The notes beneath the pieces are model-generated. The model was given only the letters and a program-made list of their open reading frames with translations. It made no database searches and had not been told where the DNA came from. Position numbers and translations under genes: made by a program. Positions 62,482 through 64,000 of a DNA stretch of 64,000 nt are shown one piece after another (position 1 is the first letter of the stretch; each line of letters starts with the position of its first letter). The stretch spans positions 248,001 to 312,000 of the forward strand of contig JAURPI010000016.1 in NCBI GenBank assembly GCA_030835385.1, read 5' to 3'. This stretch comes from Alphaproteobacteria bacterium. Its GTDB lineage: Bacteria; Pseudomonadota; Alphaproteobacteria; Rhodospirillales; Rhodospirillaceae.

Positions 62482-63111
62482 ATGGCTTCGATGGAGTTAT
62501 CGAACGATAAAACAGCTCTGATTGTTGTTGATATGCAGAACTCATTCTGTGCCGACGACGGGGGCTGTGGAAAAACCGGACTTCCCATTCAAAATCTTCA
62601 AGCCGCTATTCAGCCTTGCGTCAATTTAGTCGCGGCCGCCCGTGCAGCCGGCATCCCAGTAATCTACACGCGTTATATGTATCGTCCTGACTATGCCGAC
62701 GGTGGTGTTCTCATTAAGCATCTGTTGCCCGAGCTTAAAGAAACACAAGCCCTGCAAGCTGGCACGTGGGACATCGAGGTGGTGCCTGAGCTCACCCCTC
62801 AGTCCAATGATTTTATCGTCGATAAGAACCGGCCTAGTTCGTTTTATGCAACAAACTTGGAAACCATCCTCAACGGGCTAGATGTGGATAGTCTCGTGGT
62901 CTGTGGGGTGACCACCAACTGTTGTGTTGAATCCACGGTGCGGGACGCCAGTCACCGCGATTACAAAACATTCGTGGTTCAAGATGCGGTTGCTGAATTG
63001 GATGACGAGCGGCACCAAGTGGCGTTGAAATCCATGGCGATGCTGTTTGCTAATCTTGTGACTGTCGCAGATGTTGAGGGTGCCTGGGGCATCGCACAAG
63101 CCGCCGAATAA
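62482..63111 (+). CDS. Cysteine hydrolase of the isochorismatase family
   Basis: A 209-residue alpha/beta enzyme with the Asp-Lys-Cys triad: LIVVDMQNSFC (Asp17), IVDKNRPSSFYAT (Lys) and CGVTTNCCVESTVRDAS (second Cys). The family includes N-carbamoyl amidases, nicotinamidases and ureidoacrylate hydrolases. It probably splits an amide or carbamoyl bond. It sits between the TonB receptor and an amidohydrolase. ATG 62482 after GGGGG is preferred to an upstream TTG. Confidence 0.9.
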   Translation: MASMELSNDKTALIVVDMQNSFCADDGGCGKTGLPIQNLQAAIQPCVNLVAAARAAGIPVIYTRYMYRPDYADGGVLIKHLLPELKETQALQAGTWDIEVVPELTPQSNDFIVDKNRPSSFYATNLETILNGLDVDSLVVCGVTTNCCVESTVRDASHRDYKTFVVQDAVAELDDERHQVALKSMAMLFANLVTVADVEGAWGIAQAAE

Positions 63112-63145
63112 TTTTAAACCAATAATAGAGACAAGGCGGCGCAAC

Positions 63146-64000
63146 ATGAGCGGCTATATTGATATCGTGTGCAATCCCTACACACCGTGGGTACTCGAAC
63201 GCAAACTCATGGGAGTGGACGAGGATTTCAAAACTCAGGTTCGGATGTCTGATGACATGCGAAATGGCGTTGAAATCGAGGATTACATCAAAAAGATGGA
63301 TGCCGCAGGGATCGAGCGGTCCCTGTTGATTGCCCATCGCTGCGGTGATCTCAATGTCAAAGGCTCGCATCATATCCCTTACGAATATGTGCGCGACATT
63401 TGCGAGAAATATCCGGATCGGTTCTCAGGTTTGGCGGGTATCGATACCACCAAGGGTATGGAGCAGCTTCGTGAACTAGAAGTCGCGATCAATGATTATG
63501 GGTTTGTTGGCGCCCATTGGTATCCCCATTGGTTTGGTGTTCCGCCAGATGCGCCGCAAATTTATCCTGTCTATGCCAAGTGCTGTGAACTCGACATCCC
63601 GATCATGATGCAAGTCGGTCAGAACTTGGTTTATTCGAAAGAACGGCGCCTGCCATCTGTCGCCAAACCTATACTGCTAGATCAAGTCGCGATCGATTTT
63701 CCTGAATTGCCATTGATCGGTATTCATATCGGCGTGCCTTGGACGGATGAAATGATCGCTATGTGCTGGAAGCACGAGAATTTGTATATGGCTGGTGACG
63801 CGTACGCGCCAAAGCATTGGCCAAAACAGATGGTGCACTACGCAAATTCCTATGGCCGTCATAAGGTGATGTTTGGAACAGACTGGCCCGTGGTCGGCCC
63901 TGAGCGCGCGGTGCGTGAGGTGGATGAGTTTGGTATGCGTCCAGAAGCCCATCAGATGCTCATGCGTGACAATGCTTTGCGATTGTTCAAAAAGATCGCC
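63146..64000 (+). CDS. Amidohydrolase-2 (ACMSD-like) family protein, cut by the right edge
   Basis: The frame is open from ATG 63146 to the window end (285 codons). It shows the amidohydrolase-2 TIM barrel: IPYEYVRDICEKYPDRFSGLAGID, GAHWYPHWFGVPPDAP, PLIGIHIGVPWTDE and the late KVMFGTDWPVVGPE with the conserved Asp. The first-strand HxH metal motif is absent: IDIVCNPYTP has Val8 and Asn10 where His is expected. So the metal site must differ, as in a subset of the family. It is probably co-transcribed with the isochorismatase-like gene 34 bases upstream. Confidence 0.88.
   Translation, partial: MSGYIDIVCNPYTPWVLERKLMGVDEDFKTQVRMSDDMRNGVEIEDYIKKMDAAGIERSLLIAHRCGDLNVKGSHHIPYEYVRDICEKYPDRFSGLAGIDTTKGMEQLRELEVAINDYGFVGAHWYPHWFGVPPDAPQIYPVYAKCCELDIPIMMQVGQNLVYSKERRLPSVAKPILLDQVAIDFPELPLIGIHIGVPWTDEMIAMCWKHENLYMAGDAYAPKHWPKQMVHYANSYGRHKVMFGTDWPVVGPERAVREVDEFGMRPEAHQMLMRDNALRLFKKIA

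Overview
This 64 kb window is dense bacterial chromosome, very probably from an alphaproteobacterium. Supporting marks are an Hsp20 gene followed by a DUF1150 gene, a DinB polymerase with an N-terminal four-cysteine knuckle, several twin-arginine signal peptides, an ArfB/SufE pair and moderate G+C with many GTG/TTG starts. The content (TonB receptor, many hydrolases, oxidases and major facilitator transporters, two IclR regulators) fits an environmental, probably aquatic, heterotroph that degrades small organic compounds. No phage, integrase, transposase or CRISPR array was found, and no stretch longer than about 300 bases lacks a gene or gene remnant.

Layout. 1-6 kb: a patatin-like lipase cut by the left edge and an RND efflux pump with its adaptor. 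6-8 kb: a His-rich NicO-type Ni/Co exporter facing a DUF1007 protein. 8-16 kb: a methyltransferase, prolyl iminopeptidase, MscS channel, Tet-type MFS pump, a lone ABC ATPase and a membrane-anchored protein resembling ferrochelatase. 16-19 kb: two overlapping genes that each encode two alpha/beta-hydrolase domains without a normal nucleophile. 19-20 kb: hsp20, DUF1150 and tRNA-Arg(CCT). 20-32 kb: amidohydrolase, FAD monooxygenase, Usp, a second methyltransferase, serine hydrolase, GST, an Old-Yellow-Enzyme-type reductase, two FGE-like proteins and an alpha/beta hydrolase divergent from an IclR regulator. 32-43 kb: an MFS exporter, two Tat-exported amine oxidases, two beta-lactamase-like proteins, and an MFS transporter paired with a peptide/solute-binding protein. 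42.7-43.5 kb: a scar joining a broken alpha/beta hydrolase to the tail of a gamma-glutamyltransferase. 43.5-48.7 kb: DUF1499, CoxM/CoxS/CoxG-like genes without the large subunit, and a two-subunit sodium symporter. 48.7-56 kb: a broken DUF6635 gene, dinB, chaC coupled to an ABC exporter, a truncated histidine kinase, arfB, sufE and a TPR protein. 56-64 kb: PAS protein, VOC protein, gamma-glutamyltransferase and IclR, divergent from a TonB receptor, isochorismatase-like hydrolase and an amidohydrolase cut by the right edge.

Two themes stand out. First, four enzyme families occur as adjacent duplicated pairs (alpha/beta hydrolase, FGE-like, amine oxidase, beta-lactamase-like), and in three of these pairs the residues that normally carry catalysis are changed the same way in both copies. 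Second, three gene remnants lie in 42.7-54.2 kb, suggesting recent gene loss. The most interesting candidate for undescribed biology is the double-domain alpha/beta-hydrolase pair at 15.9-19.3 kb, whose fold, cap signature and altered nucleophile motif recur in the window.
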